Assembly: GCF_014897675.1 (NCBI RefSeq)
Contig: NZ_JABUXU010000017.1
Span: 46,104-110,103, forward strand
DNA from: Advenella sp. FME57
GTDB taxonomy: Bacteria > Pseudomonadota > Gammaproteobacteria > Burkholderiales > Burkholderiaceae_B
DNA: 64,000 bases
Direction of reading: 5' to 3'
Under the pieces are notes generated by a model. That model had not been told where the DNA came from, made no database searches, and saw only the letters and a program-made list of their open reading frames with translations. A program made the position numbers and the translations under genes. Below, piece after piece: positions 1 to 9,036 of this stretch. Every line of letters starts with the position of its first letter. Positions within the stretch are counted from its first letter, which is position 1.

Positions 1-191
1 AAGACAGGCAGAAAGCCGGTATCCGTTTCCGGCGGGGCAAGGCGGGCAAGCATTTGCCTGGCGCTGGCCTGGGACTGGCCATTGTCAGCACCATCCTGCA
101 AATGCATCAGGCCCGGATGGTGCTGGAACCTGGTGTACGGCTCAAGGGCTTGCGTGTGCGCTTAGTGTTTACCCTTAATTTGACGCCTTAA
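1..191 (+). CDS. Sensor histidine kinase, C-terminal fragment (probable TctE/BctE)
   Basis: This is the 3' end of a gene that enters from outside the window. Reading from base 3, the final 62 codons contain the G2 ATP-binding box of a HATPase_c domain (GAGLGLAIVSTILQMH) and end with TAA at 189-191. Such kinases autophosphorylate on His and pass the phosphate to a response regulator. The gene directly precedes tctCBA, and in Alcaligenaceae and enterics a TctD/TctE pair controls tricarboxylate uptake. TctE is therefore the best guess, but it is inferred from the neighbours. The sensing and His regions are not visible. Confidence 0.75.
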   Translation, partial: DRQKAGIRFRRGKAGKHLPGAGLGLAIVSTILQMHQARMVLEPGVRLKGLRVRLVFTLNLTP

Positions 192-421
192 ACGGCATTG
201 CCGCCGCATTTGAAAGGCAATCGAAAGGTTCCATCTGTAATGTACGCAGAGTTCCCGTGGTCCCGTGTGTTGTGGCGGTTGCGCAACGCGCAGGACAGGT
301 TTTTGCCAGGCTCTAGCGTGCGCAGGTGCGCCAGAGCAATGGGCAGAACCGGACGGCAACGGCTGGTCAGGCTGCAGGCCCGGCCAATTCCTACCATTTA
401 ATTATAAAGATGAGACTAACC

Positions 422-1417
422 ATGCGTTCTTCTTTCCTGTCCCGAGTCTTCGGTACTTCTGTCATTGCTGCCCAGCTTGCGATTGCACCGGCCGCGTTTG
501 CCGACGAACCCCGTCGTCCTGAATGTATTGCACCGGCGCAGCCTGGTGGTGGTTTTGACCTGACCTGCCGTCTGGCGCAGGAAGGTCTCAAACAGAGTGG
601 CGCGCTCAAAGCCCCGATGCGCATCGTGTATATGCCCGGTGGTATCGGCGCGGTCGCGTACAACAACGTGGTTGCGCAAAAACCGTCTGAAGGCGGCAAT
701 ATCGTGGCGTTTTCCGGCGGCTCATTGCTCAATCTGGCGCAGGGCAAATTCGGCAAGTACAACGAAAACGATGTACGCTGGCTTGCTGCTATCGGCACCG
801 ATTACGGCGTGGCTGTTGTGCGCAATGACTCTCCCTATAAAGACTTGAAATCACTGATGCAGGCGTTCAAGGATGACCCGACCAAGATCGTGCTTGGCGC
901 CGGCGGCACCGTTGGCAGCCAGGATTGGATGAAAGCGGCGCTTACTGCCAAGGCTGCGGGGGTGGATTACAAGAAAATGCGTTTTGTCGCCTTTGAAGGG
1001 GGCGGCGAGTCTGTCACCGCACTGCGTGGCGGCCATATCCAGGCCTATATGGGTGATGCGGCGGAAGCCTTCACCATGCTCGAAGGCGGCGCGCCCATCA
1101 GAGTGCTGGCCGTATTCAACGACAAACGTCTGGAGGGCAAGTTCAAGGACATACCCACCGCCAAGGAACAGGGCTTTGATATTCAGTGGCCGATTATTCG
1201 CGGTTATTATGTCGGCCCCAAAGTGTCTGACGAAGATTACAACTTCTGGCTTGATGCTTTCAAGAAAATGACCGCCGATCCCGGCTTTGCCAAACTGCGC
1301 GAACAGCAGGGTCTGTTCCCCCTTGATAAAACCGGTCCCGAGCTGGATGCCTATGTCAAGGAGCGCGTTGCCGCGTACCGCGAACTGGCCGATTCCTTTG
1401 GCCTGATGAAAAAATAA
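422..1417 (+). CDS. tctC: Tripartite tricarboxylate transporter substrate-binding protein TctC
   Basis: Periplasmic receptor of the TTT system, which hands citrate-like carboxylates to TctA/TctB. It is 331 aa long, the usual size. A signal peptide covers about residues 1-27 (MRSSFLSRVFGTSVI... ending AAFA before DEP). The mature part carries the family pattern PGGGFDLTCR near its start, then MPGGIGAVAYN. I chose ATG 422, which has GATGAG upstream; an in-frame ATG at 410 is an alternative. The gene begins a cluster with tctB and tctA and follows the kinase gene by 230 bp, which should hold its regulated promoter. The exact ligand cannot be read from sequence, because TctC homologues bind many carboxylates. 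Confidence 0.92.
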   Translation: MRSSFLSRVFGTSVIAAQLAIAPAAFADEPRRPECIAPAQPGGGFDLTCRLAQEGLKQSGALKAPMRIVYMPGGIGAVAYNNVVAQKPSEGGNIVAFSGGSLLNLAQGKFGKYNENDVRWLAAIGTDYGVAVVRNDSPYKDLKSLMQAFKDDPTKIVLGAGGTVGSQDWMKAALTAKAAGVDYKKMRFVAFEGGGESVTALRGGHIQAYMGDAAEAFTMLEGGAPIRVLAVFNDKRLEGKFKDIPTAKEQGFDIQWPIIRGYYVGPKVSDEDYNFWLDAFKKMTADPGFAKLREQQGLFPLDKTGPELDAYVKERVAAYRELADSFGLMKK

Positions 1418-1504
1418 CAGCACCGTCTGACCCGCTGCCGCCAGCCCTGGCGGGCAGCGGCCGGCGCTGCGGCGCCGTGACCATCTCTGTCTGGAACTAC
1501 CACC

Positions 1505-1942
1505 ATGAATGATCGCATATTGGGGATTGTATCCCTGGGGCTTGCCATATTCCTGACCGTCTTCGGCTGGAACCTGCATGCACCCGTTTCCTACGAGCCT
1601 GTGGGCCCGCGCGCCTTTCCCTTGCTGATTGCACTGGTTATCGGTCTGTGCGGCCTGTGGCTTATCTACAAAAACGAATTTACTGCCCAGGCCAATCCGC
1701 CGGGCGCCAACGGTCGCATTTTCTTGATGGTGCTGGTCGCCATGGGTTATGCCTTCCTGTTTCAATGGCTTGGCTTCGTTGTCGCTACCGTGCTCATGAC
1801 CGTGCTGGTGGGTCGCCTGTTTAGAGGCGCCTGGATCAAGTGCCTGATGGGCGGTGTTGGCATGGGCGTTTTGTTTTTTCTCCTGTTCGATAGCGCGCTT
1901 GATGTCGTGCTGCCAACGGGGATTCTGGAGGGCCTGCTATGA
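1505..1942 (+). CDS. tctB: Tripartite tricarboxylate transporter small membrane subunit TctB
   Basis: Small integral membrane subunit of the TTT transporter, 145 aa, with four predicted hydrophobic helices: about residues 4-22, 36-54, 75-95 and 110-140. The PVGPRAFPLLIA stretch between the first two helices is typical of TctB. It starts 87 bp after tctC, and its last four bases (ATGA) overlap the tctA start, so the two membrane subunits are translationally coupled. The role in the complex is known for the family. Nothing in the sequence suggests damage. Confidence 0.9.
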   Translation: MNDRILGIVSLGLAIFLTVFGWNLHAPVSYEPVGPRAFPLLIALVIGLCGLWLIYKNEFTAQANPPGANGRIFLMVLVAMGYAFLFQWLGFVVATVLMTVLVGRLFRGAWIKCLMGGVGMGVLFFLLFDSALDVVLPTGILEGLL

Positions 1943-3480
1943 GCGGCTTACTCGATCATTTATCTATCGGTTTCGGCGTTGCACTGACCTGGAGTAATCT
2001 GCTGATTGCTGCCGTTGGCGCTTTCCTGGGTACGCTGGTGGGCGTGCTCCCTGGCCTGGGGCCCATCAATGGCGTGGCCATGTTGATCCCGCTGGCGTTT
2101 GCCATGAACTTTCCGCCCGAATCCGCCCTGATTCTGCTGGCTGCCGTATATGTCGGCGCCGAATATGGCGGTCGGATCACATCGATTCTGCTCAACGTGC
2201 CGGGCGAGGCCAGCGCGATCATGACCACGCTTGACGGCTATCCGCTGGCGCGTCAGGGTTTGGCGAACGTCGCGCTGTCGTTGTCTGCCTGGTCTGCCTT
2301 CTGCGGTGCAATGGTTTCGGTTGTCGGCATTATGCTGCTGGCGCCATTACTGGCGCGCTGGGCCCTGGCTTTTGGCCCGCCCGAGTACTTTGTCCTGATG
2401 ATATTCTCGTTCTGCTGCCTGACCAGCCTGCTGGGTAAAAAACCGGTCAAGGGAACGCTTGCGGCCATGCTTGGTCTGGCCATTTCCGTGGTCGGCGTGG
2501 ATGCCAACTCCGGCGTCTATCGCTATACGTTTGACTCCGTGCATCTGGCAGATGGTGTCGAGTTCGTGGTTGTCGTGATTGCGTTGTTTGCGGTGGCCGA
2601 ACTGCTTGAAATGCTTGAGAAAGTCATGGGCGGGCAGCGTATGGAGGTCGACTCCTCTGGCCGCAAAATGTTCAATCTGAAGGAGCTGGCCTTTACCTGG
2701 TGGAGTGTCGTGCGCAGCGCCTTTGTTGGTTTTTTTGTGGGTGTACTGCCGGGAGCTGGCGCCAGCGTGGCCGCTGCTGTGGCTTACTCACAGGAAAAAC
2801 GCATTATTGAAGGCAAGGATCCCGATGCCAAGTTCGGCAAGGGCGATATGCGGGGTCTGGTTGCGCCGGAAGCTGCTGCTACCGGCTCTGCCATCGGTTC
2901 CTTTGTGCCCATGCTGACCCTGGGGGTGCCAGGATCGGGCACCACGGCGGTGATGATGGGTGCGCTCACGCTGTATAACATTACCCCCGGTCCTGTGCTG
3001 TTCGACACCAAGCCGGAGCTGGTGTGGGGGCTGATCGCGTCGCTGTTCATTGCCAACGTCATGCTGTTTGTCATGAACGTACCGATGGTGCGCGTGTTCT
3101 CCAAAGTGCTTGCGGTTCCTGGCTGGCTGCTGGTCCCGGGCATTTTATGCATCAGCTTTATCGGTGTATATGCGATTAATGCGGGCAGTTTTGATCTGAT
3201 GATGGCTGTGATAGTCGGCGTTATCGGCTACTGGCTGCGCAAGATGGAAATCCCCATGGCGCCGCTGGTGCTTGGGGTGGTGCTGGGCGACATGATGGAA
3301 CAGAACCTACGACGCGCCCTGTCCATTACCAATGGCGACGCCACGATCCTGGTCCAGAGCAATATCTCAATTGGCTTGTGGGTGGCTTCGGTGGCGGTGG
3401 TGGTATTGCCTTTACTGTTGCGCAGGTATAGCCGCAAAGGCAAAAAGCTGTTGGCGCAGACTGCAGACGACGGTGAATAA
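1939..3480 (+). CDS. tctA: Tripartite tricarboxylate transporter large membrane subunit TctA
   Basis: Large permease of the TTT family, 513 aa with about 11-12 hydrophobic segments. The duplicated family motifs are visible: GVLPGLGPINGVAMLIPL near the N-terminus and VGVLPGAGASVAAAVAY around residue 270. It is followed by PEAAATGSAIGSFVPMLTLGVPGSGT-type sequence, the TctA signature. It is translationally coupled to tctB by an ATGA overlap and closes the tctCBA unit. Transport is ion-driven in characterised members. The stop is followed by a GC-rich hairpin, consistent with the end of the transcript. Confidence 0.94.
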   Translation: MSGLLDHLSIGFGVALTWSNLLIAAVGAFLGTLVGVLPGLGPINGVAMLIPLAFAMNFPPESALILLAAVYVGAEYGGRITSILLNVPGEASAIMTTLDGYPLARQGLANVALSLSAWSAFCGAMVSVVGIMLLAPLLARWALAFGPPEYFVLMIFSFCCLTSLLGKKPVKGTLAAMLGLAISVVGVDANSGVYRYTFDSVHLADGVEFVVVVIALFAVAELLEMLEKVMGGQRMEVDSSGRKMFNLKELAFTWWSVVRSAFVGFFVGVLPGAGASVAAAVAYSQEKRIIEGKDPDAKFGKGDMRGLVAPEAAATGSAIGSFVPMLTLGVPGSGTTAVMMGALTLYNITPGPVLFDTKPELVWGLIASLFIANVMLFVMNVPMVRVFSKVLAVPGWLLVPGILCISFIGVYAINAGSFDLMMAVIVGVIGYWLRKMEIPMAPLVLGVVLGDMMEQNLRRALSITNGDATILVQSNISIGLWVASVAVVVLPLLLRRYSRKGKKLLAQTADDGE

Positions 3481-3514
3481 ACTGCACTGATCGTTCTTTG
3501 TCGCAGTATCAAGA

Positions 3515-3539
3515 AAGGGGTGCCCTGCGGGGGCCCCTT
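3515..3539. terminator. Hairpin between convergent tctA and the hutG-type gene
   Basis: AAGGGG (3515-3520) pairs with CCCCTT (3534-3539), and further C/G pairs extend the stem inside. The T tracts on either side are short, so this is a modest shared terminator between two convergent genes. Confidence 0.5.
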
Positions 3540-3620
3540 GTCGTTTGTCGAAAGCAAAGCATGATGGTTGCGGGTTATTTCATACGTCATATGGGTGACG
3601 CATTCGGCAACACGGGTCAA

Positions 3621-4418
3621 TCACATTTGTGCGTAGCGCAGCGTGGTTTCCAGCGCCTGCTGCAGCAAAGGGGTGACCCTGGCTGCCTTGGCCTCATCGT
3701 AGGCAAAGGGCCGGGACTCCTGCATATAGGCAATTTGGGTCAATTCCAGCTGTACGGCGTGAATGCGCTCGGCCGGGTTGCCGTACTGGCGGGTGATATA
3801 ACCACCCTTGAAGCGGCCATTGGCCGCAGCGGTAAACTGACCATCCTGTTCGATCTGTTGCGCCAGCACTGCACACAGTTCTGGATGGGCGCTTTGGTTA
3901 TTGGCAGTGCCGAAATTGAAGTCTGTCAGTTTGCCGGGAAAAAACCGGCTAATCTCGGAACGGATGGAATGGGCTTCCCACAAAACCGCAAACCCGTGTT
4001 CCTGCTTGATACGCTGCAGCTCTGTTTGCAGCGCCGCGTGATACGGCTCCCAGAACAACTGCCGACGCCGGATTTTTTCCTGCTCTGACGGTTCGCGCCC
4101 CGCCAGATAAAGCGGCTCTTTGTCAAAGGTGTCCACGGGACACAAGCCGGTGGTGTCCTGGCCCGGATACAGATTCTCGTCATCGGGCGGGCGGTTCAGA
4201 TCAATAATATAGCGCGAATAGACTGGCGTCAGAAAAGAGGCGCCACCATCCCTGGCAAATCCGTAAAGCCGATCCAGATGCCAGTCGGTATCATCCACGA
4301 ACCCGGCTACTTGCGTGAAGTTCGTGGCAATCTGCGGATCCAGCCTGGTCCCCATGTGGGGAATGGAAATGAGCAGAGGAATAGCGCCTTGCTGCAAGGA
4401 AAAAATGGGGTCCGGCAT
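3621..4418 (-). CDS. hutG: N-formylglutamate deformylase (amidohydrolase, HutG type)
   Basis: Hydrolyses N-formyl-L-glutamate to formate and glutamate, the last step of the five-step histidine utilisation route, as a metal-dependent amidase. It is 265 aa, the usual length. Visible family features are ISIPHMGTRL near residue 18, DDTDWHLDRLY near 42, YIIDLNRPPDDENLYPGQ near 70 and WEAHSI near 147, which supply the His/Asp/Glu ligands. No other hut genes lie in the window. The gene sits 30 bp downstream of ggt on the same strand, so a shared transcript with gamma-glutamyltransferase is likely. Both enzymes would release glutamate. The substrate is assigned by family. Confidence 0.85.
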   Translation of the reverse strand: MPDPIFSLQQGAIPLLISIPHMGTRLDPQIATNFTQVAGFVDDTDWHLDRLYGFARDGGASFLTPVYSRYIIDLNRPPDDENLYPGQDTTGLCPVDTFDKEPLYLAGREPSEQEKIRRRQLFWEPYHAALQTELQRIKQEHGFAVLWEAHSIRSEISRFFPGKLTDFNFGTANNQSAHPELCAVLAQQIEQDGQFTAAANGRFKGGYITRQYGNPAERIHAVQLELTQIAYMQESRPFAYDEAKAARVTPLLQQALETTLRYAQM

Positions 4419-4448
4419 CGTTACTCCGTTTGCTCGTTCATCGCTGTT

Positions 4449-6038
4449 TCAGAAACCGACGGCCTGACCATCGCGGCGGGAGTCGGACGCTGCGTAATAG
4501 CCATGTTCGGCTTTATAAATAAGCTGTGCGGAGCCAAACTCAAGGCTGTCGGCGGCCGCTACTTCAACCCGGTGTCCACGCGCCTTCAGGCTCTGGACTA
4601 CGGCGTCAGGCGTATGGGCTTCCAGATACACAATAGGACCGTTTTCCACGCGAAAGCGCGGTGCATCGCTCATGGCTTGCGGGTTTTGTGCGAATGCCCC
4701 CAGGCGCGCGACCATTTGCGCATGTCCCTGTGCCTGCATGCTGCCGCCCATCACGCCGAATGACATCAGCGGCTTACCCTGGCGGGTGATAAAGCCGGGG
4801 ATAATGGTGTGCATGGGTTTTTTCTTGGGTCCGACGCAGTTGGCGTGTCCCTGGCGAACATTGAAGCCGCAGCCGCGGTTATGCAACGCAATGCCGGTGC
4901 CCGGTACAACCACGCCGGAACCGAAGCCGTGATAATTGGACTGGATGAACGATACCATCGTACCGTCCTGGTCAGCGGCGGTCAGATAAACCGTACCGCC
5001 ACTGGCAGGCATGCCGGCAGCCGGCGTCGACGCTTTGTCCATATTGATAAGGCGAGCGCGTTCCTTCAGATAGGCAGGCGACAACAGATCTGCCGCAGTC
5101 AGCGTCATATGGACAGGGTCGGCAATATGTTCGTGCAGATCGGCAAACGCCAGTTTCATGGCCTCAACGCCCACATGATAAAAATCGGGGCTGTCTACGC
5201 CCATGGATTCAAGATCGAATTGATCCAGGATGCCGACGCCCATCAGGGCGGCAATGCCCTGGCCGTTGGGCGGAATCTCGTGCAGCGTCAGATCGCGGAA
5301 GTTGGCGCTGATGGGCTCAACCCATTCTGCCGCAGCGCTGTCCAGATCGGCGGCCGTCAGATAGCCTCCGGTCTGCTCGGCAAAGGCAATGATTTTTTCG
5401 GCAAGCGCACCGCGGTAGAAGCTTTCGCCGCGGGTTTGGGCAATGTCCTTCAGGGTCGCGGCCTGTTCAGGAAACGTCCACAACTGGCCGGCCTTGGGAA
5501 ACTGACCCTCAGGCATAAATGCCTGGGCAAAACCGGGCTGGTCCTTGCAGGTCTCGCCCTGCGCAGCCCAGATTCGCGCAATGTTCGGCGAAACCATAAA
5601 GCCCTGTTCCGCATAACGGATGGCCGGTTCAAACAGTTCTTCAAAGGGCAGCTTGCCGAATCGTTCCGACAGGGCGCGCCAGCCGGCCACTTGCGTTGGC
5701 ACGGTTACGGTGCCCCAGCCCTTGCCGGGCATCGTCGGCTGGTCCTTGAACAGGTCATACGTCCATTTTTCGGGAGAGCGGCCACACGCGCTCAATCCGT
5801 ACAGTTTGCCTTCATGCCAGATTTGCACAAACAGATCGCCGCCAATGCCGTTCATGACCGGTTCCACCACTGTCAGGGCGATCGCGGTAGCCAGCGCACT
5901 GTCTACCGCGTTGCCACCACGGTAAAGCATGGACAGCCCGGCCTGCGCGGCCAGCGGTTGCGAAGTGCTGACAGCGTTGCGAGCAAAAACGGGCATTTTT
6001 TGTGAGCGGTAGGGGAAGGACCAGTTTAAATCGGACAT
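4449..6038 (-). CDS. ggt: Gamma-glutamyltransferase family protein
   Basis: Ntn hydrolase of the gamma-glutamyltranspeptidase family, 529 aa. It is made as one chain that should cleave itself before a catalytic Thr. That residue is Thr349 in GGTVYLTAADQDG, followed by FIQSNYHGFGSG and VVVPGTGIALHNRG, which mark the small subunit. There is no clear signal peptide, unlike E. coli Ggt. It therefore belongs to the short, apparently cytoplasmic branch, in which the acceptor and exact substrate (glutathione, gamma-glutamyl amines, acylated amino acids) differ between members. It is divergent from an aminotransferase and polyamine-type transporter, and upstream of hutG. A role in clearing gamma-glutamyl amines is inference only. 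Confidence 0.85.
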   Translation of the reverse strand: MSDLNWSFPYRSQKMPVFARNAVSTSQPLAAQAGLSMLYRGGNAVDSALATAIALTVVEPVMNGIGGDLFVQIWHEGKLYGLSACGRSPEKWTYDLFKDQPTMPGKGWGTVTVPTQVAGWRALSERFGKLPFEELFEPAIRYAEQGFMVSPNIARIWAAQGETCKDQPGFAQAFMPEGQFPKAGQLWTFPEQAATLKDIAQTRGESFYRGALAEKIIAFAEQTGGYLTAADLDSAAAEWVEPISANFRDLTLHEIPPNGQGIAALMGVGILDQFDLESMGVDSPDFYHVGVEAMKLAFADLHEHIADPVHMTLTAADLLSPAYLKERARLINMDKASTPAAGMPASGGTVYLTAADQDGTMVSFIQSNYHGFGSGVVVPGTGIALHNRGCGFNVRQGHANCVGPKKKPMHTIIPGFITRQGKPLMSFGVMGGSMQAQGHAQMVARLGAFAQNPQAMSDAPRFRVENGPIVYLEAHTPDAVVQSLKARGHRVEVAAADSLEFGSAQLIYKAEHGYYAASDSRRDGQAVGF

Positions 6039-6345
6039 GGGAAATATTTCACTTCTGTTGGTTGGAGGAGGGCAGCGCTTAAAAGAGAGCCATTTGTGTT
6101 ATTTCATAATGAACATGATAATCATAGCTTATTATCAAGGCATATCCACCAGGACGCACCGGGGGCCCCGCATTTGCGTGAACGGCCTGGCCACCCTGCC
6201 ACTCGCGCGCTGCTGGGCGCTCGCTGGTGCCTGGTCTGCGGCAGTTCCTTCGGTGATTTCCCGGACAACAGCCGGTGTGCTCGCCAAGCGGGCAGATAGC
6301 ATGGATAATAAACATGAACCAGACGCAACCGATATTGGAGACACA
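6039..6345. promoter_or_regulatory. Divergent control region between ggt and the aminotransferase, with an AT-rich palindrome
   Basis: This is a 307 bp gap between two divergent starts. TGATAAT (6116-6122) and ATTATCA (6131-6137) form perfect 7 bp arms around an 8 bp spacer. Within it, GATAATCAT is identical to the core of the Fur box consensus, but the right third does not match, so Fur control is only a weak possibility. The remaining downstream part is GC-rich and shows no convincing gene. Confidence 0.45.
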
Positions 6346-7716
6346 ATGAGCAATTCAATTTCACAGCAGGGCAGTGACGACATCGCCTTTCACATGCATC
6401 CCTATACCAACGCGATCACGCATGCGTCACAGGGGCCATTGGTCATCACCCGCGGTGATGGCATTTATGTGGAAGATGAAAACGGCAAAAAATACATCGA
6501 AGCCATGGCCGGGTTGTGGAGCGTTGCTGTCGGTTTCAGTGAGCAGCGATTGGTAGACGCCGCCATGCGCCAGATGCAGACCCTGCCGTTCTATCATTTG
6601 TTTACCCACAAAACGCATGAAGCCGCTGTTCGTTTCGCCAAAACGCTGATTGACTTGGCGCCGGTGCCCATGAGCAAGGTGTTCTTTACCAATTCCGGTT
6701 CAGAAGCAAATGACACTGTCATGAAACTGCTGTGGTATCGGTCCAATGCACTGGGTCAGCCGAATAAGAAAAAACTTATCGCCCGCCATAAGGGCTATCA
6801 TGGGGTCACCATCGCATCGGCCAGCCTGACCGGCTTGCCGGGCAATCACAAAGGCTTTGACCTGCCCATTGAGCGCGTATTGCATACGACATGTCCTCAC
6901 TATTGGCGCGAAGGGCGGGACGGCGAAACCGAAGAGGAATTTGCCACCCGCATGGCGGCAGACCTTGAGGCGCTGATCCAGAAAGAAGGCCCCGACACCA
7001 TCGCGGCGTTCTTTGCCGAACCGGTCATGGGCGCAGGCGGGGTCATTGTGCCGCCGAAAACCTACTGGGAAAAAATCCAGGCCGTGCTGAACAAATATGA
7101 CGTGCTGCTGGTGGCCGACGAAGTTATTTGCGGGTTCGGGCGCACCGGCAAAATGTTTGCCAGTGAAACGTACGACATCAAACCCGATGTGATGGTGCTG
7201 TCCAAGCAGATTTCTTCTTCCTACCAGCCGCTGTCGGCCATATTGCTCAATAGCCGCATGTTTGATCCGATTGCCGATGAAAGCAACAAGCTGGGCGTGC
7301 TGGGGCATGGTTTTACAGCCGGAGGCCATCCGGTGGCGGTTGCCGTGGGTCAGGAAAACGTGAATATCATTCGTGAAAGAAATCTTGTACAAAATGCATC
7401 TGTGACAGGAGCACATCTGCAGCAACGGCTTGCCGGGTTGAGCGATCATCCGCTGGTGGGCGAGGTGCGCGGAGTGGGGCTGATCGCGGGCGTAGAGCTT
7501 GTGACTGACAAGGCGGCCAAAACTGCATTGGCCAGCCCCGGGCAACTGGGCACCGCCGTAAGCCGCAAGCTGCAGGAACTGGGCGTGATTACGCGCAATA
7601 TCGGCGATACCCTGGCGTTTTGTCCGCCGTTGATCATTACCGCCGAGCAGGTGGATACCCTGGTCGACGCGGTCACGCAGGCGCTGGATGCCACTCAGCA
7701 GTCGCTCAGGTCCTGA
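6346..7716 (+). CDS. Class III (omega) aminotransferase, PLP-dependent
   Basis: Fold-type I PLP aminotransferase, 456 aa. Features include the FFTNSGSEANDTVMKLL cofactor-binding turn near residue 113, FAEPVMGAGG near 226, VADEVICGFGRTG near 255 and the SKQISSSYQPLSA segment that holds the Schiff-base Lys. This is the subgroup that passes amino groups from diamines or omega-amino acids to pyruvate. I placed the start at ATG 6346 because GGAG lies 5 bases upstream; an in-frame extension to 6037 has neither. The polyamine-type ABC transporter follows 170 bp later on the same strand. The likely job is transamination of an imported amine such as putrescine, but the substrate is not provable from sequence. 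Confidence 0.88.
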   Translation: MSNSISQQGSDDIAFHMHPYTNAITHASQGPLVITRGDGIYVEDENGKKYIEAMAGLWSVAVGFSEQRLVDAAMRQMQTLPFYHLFTHKTHEAAVRFAKTLIDLAPVPMSKVFFTNSGSEANDTVMKLLWYRSNALGQPNKKKLIARHKGYHGVTIASASLTGLPGNHKGFDLPIERVLHTTCPHYWREGRDGETEEEFATRMAADLEALIQKEGPDTIAAFFAEPVMGAGGVIVPPKTYWEKIQAVLNKYDVLLVADEVICGFGRTGKMFASETYDIKPDVMVLSKQISSSYQPLSAILLNSRMFDPIADESNKLGVLGHGFTAGGHPVAVAVGQENVNIIRERNLVQNASVTGAHLQQRLAGLSDHPLVGEVRGVGLIAGVELVTDKAAKTALASPGQLGTAVSRKLQELGVITRNIGDTLAFCPPLIITAEQVDTLVDAVTQALDATQQSLRS

Positions 7717-7886
7717 GCCTGATCCACCCGGGCTGCAAACTTGAAGGTGCGCAGCCAGGCAAACACATTTGAAATATTTCAGATATGTTTGCCCTGTGCA
7801 ATACAATGATATGCGCCGGTTGGTGGCGGGGGTCGTCGTAGGCGGGGCCTGTCGCTGCATGAGTGATACTGGGAGAAGCAAGGCTT

Positions 7887-9011
7887 ATGTCTGCAGCAAC
7901 TGCGAATAACAAGAATCCTCTGGTGCGTTTTAAAAGCGTGCGCAAGAGTTACGATGGCAAAAACCAGGTCGTCAGGCACCTGAACCTGGATATTCGGCAA
8001 GGGGAGTTTCTGACGCTGCTGGGGCCGTCGGGATCGGGTAAAACCACCACGCTCATGATGCTGGCCGGTTTCGAGGCGCCCACCTCCGGCACCATTGAAC
8101 TGGCCGGCGAGCAAATAGATAACCTGCCGCCTCACAAACGTAACATTGGCATGGTCTTCCAGAATTACGCCCTGTTTCCGCATATGACGGTTCAGGAAAA
8201 TGTGGCCTTTCCACTCAAAGTGCGCAAATTCGATGTCGACACCCAGCAACAGAAAGTCAAAACAGCCCTGGCCATGGTGCAACTGGATGGGATGGAAAAG
8301 CGGTATCCCGCGCAGTTATCGGGCGGGCAGCAGCAGCGCGTGGCGCTGGCCCGGGCATTGGTTTTTGAGCCAGAACTGGTGCTGATGGATGAACCGCTGG
8401 GGGCGCTGGACAAACAGTTGCGCGAACATATGCAACTGGAAATCAAACGCCTGCACGGCGAATTGGGCATCACGGTCGTATATGTGACGCACGATCAGGA
8501 CGAGGCATTGACCATGTCGGATCGCGTCGCCGTCTTTCATGACGGCATGGTCCAGCAAATTGGTTCACCCCAGGATATATACGAAACACCCGATACCGCA
8601 TTTGTCGCCGGCTTCATCGGCGAGAACAACCGTACCCATGGCACCATTACGCAGGCAGGCGTGCATCAGGCAACAGTCAATTTGGACAGCGGGATGCAAA
8701 TCCAGGGCACCCAACAATTGGGGATGAAGGTGGGTGACCGCGTGTCGGTCTCCATTCGTCCCGAACGAATCGCGCTCAATCCAGCGGAAAATTCCACGGA
8801 TGTGCGCTGCCAGGGCAGGGTTCAGGAAGTCATTTATCTGGGAGATCACGTTCGTGTTCGACTGGTCATCAACGGCGATCCTGATTTTGTGGTGAAACAG
8901 CCGGTGTCTCAAGTGCGGCAGAAAATAACGGTAGGCGATACAGTGGATCTGGGCTGGAATCACGAGTTTGTGCGGCTTCTGGATCCCATCGAGAAGGCGG
9001 CAACGGTATAA
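7887..9011 (+). CDS. potA: Spermidine/putrescine-type ABC transporter ATP-binding protein
   Basis: ATPase subunit of a PotABCD-type importer, 374 aa. It carries Walker A GPSGSGKTTT, signature LSGGQQQRVALARAL, Walker B LVLMDEPLGALD and the switch His in VYVTHDQDEALTMSD. A C-terminal TOBE-like domain of about 120 residues follows (SVSIRPERIAL). I chose ATG 7887, with GGGAG 11 bases before it. It leads a four-gene run (ATPase, binding protein, two permeases) with tight spacing. The family includes importers for polyamines, but close relatives carry Fe3+ or 2-aminoethylphosphonate. The adjacent aminotransferase supports an amine. Confidence 0.88.
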   Translation: MSAATANNKNPLVRFKSVRKSYDGKNQVVRHLNLDIRQGEFLTLLGPSGSGKTTTLMMLAGFEAPTSGTIELAGEQIDNLPPHKRNIGMVFQNYALFPHMTVQENVAFPLKVRKFDVDTQQQKVKTALAMVQLDGMEKRYPAQLSGGQQQRVALARALVFEPELVLMDEPLGALDKQLREHMQLEIKRLHGELGITVVYVTHDQDEALTMSDRVAVFHDGMVQQIGSPQDIYETPDTAFVAGFIGENNRTHGTITQAGVHQATVNLDSGMQIQGTQQLGMKVGDRVSVSIRPERIALNPAENSTDVRCQGRVQEVIYLGDHVRVRLVINGDPDFVVKQPVSQVRQKITVGDTVDLGWNHEFVRLLDPIEKAATV

Positions 9012-9036
9012 CAACCTTTTATGTGGAGAGAGACAA

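Noticed and set aside
851..1765. A 304-codon open frame on the minus strand over tctC/tctB
   Set aside because: It lies antisense to two clear genes, has no ribosome site, and its translation is the low-complexity His/Gln-rich type expected from GC-rich antisense reading.
4809..6005. A 398-codon plus-strand frame over ggt
   Set aside because: It is the antisense shadow of a full-length ggt with all catalytic motifs; the product resembles nothing.
6700..7881. A 393-codon minus-strand frame over the aminotransferase
   Set aside because: Antisense to a complete PLP enzyme; no start signal or family features.
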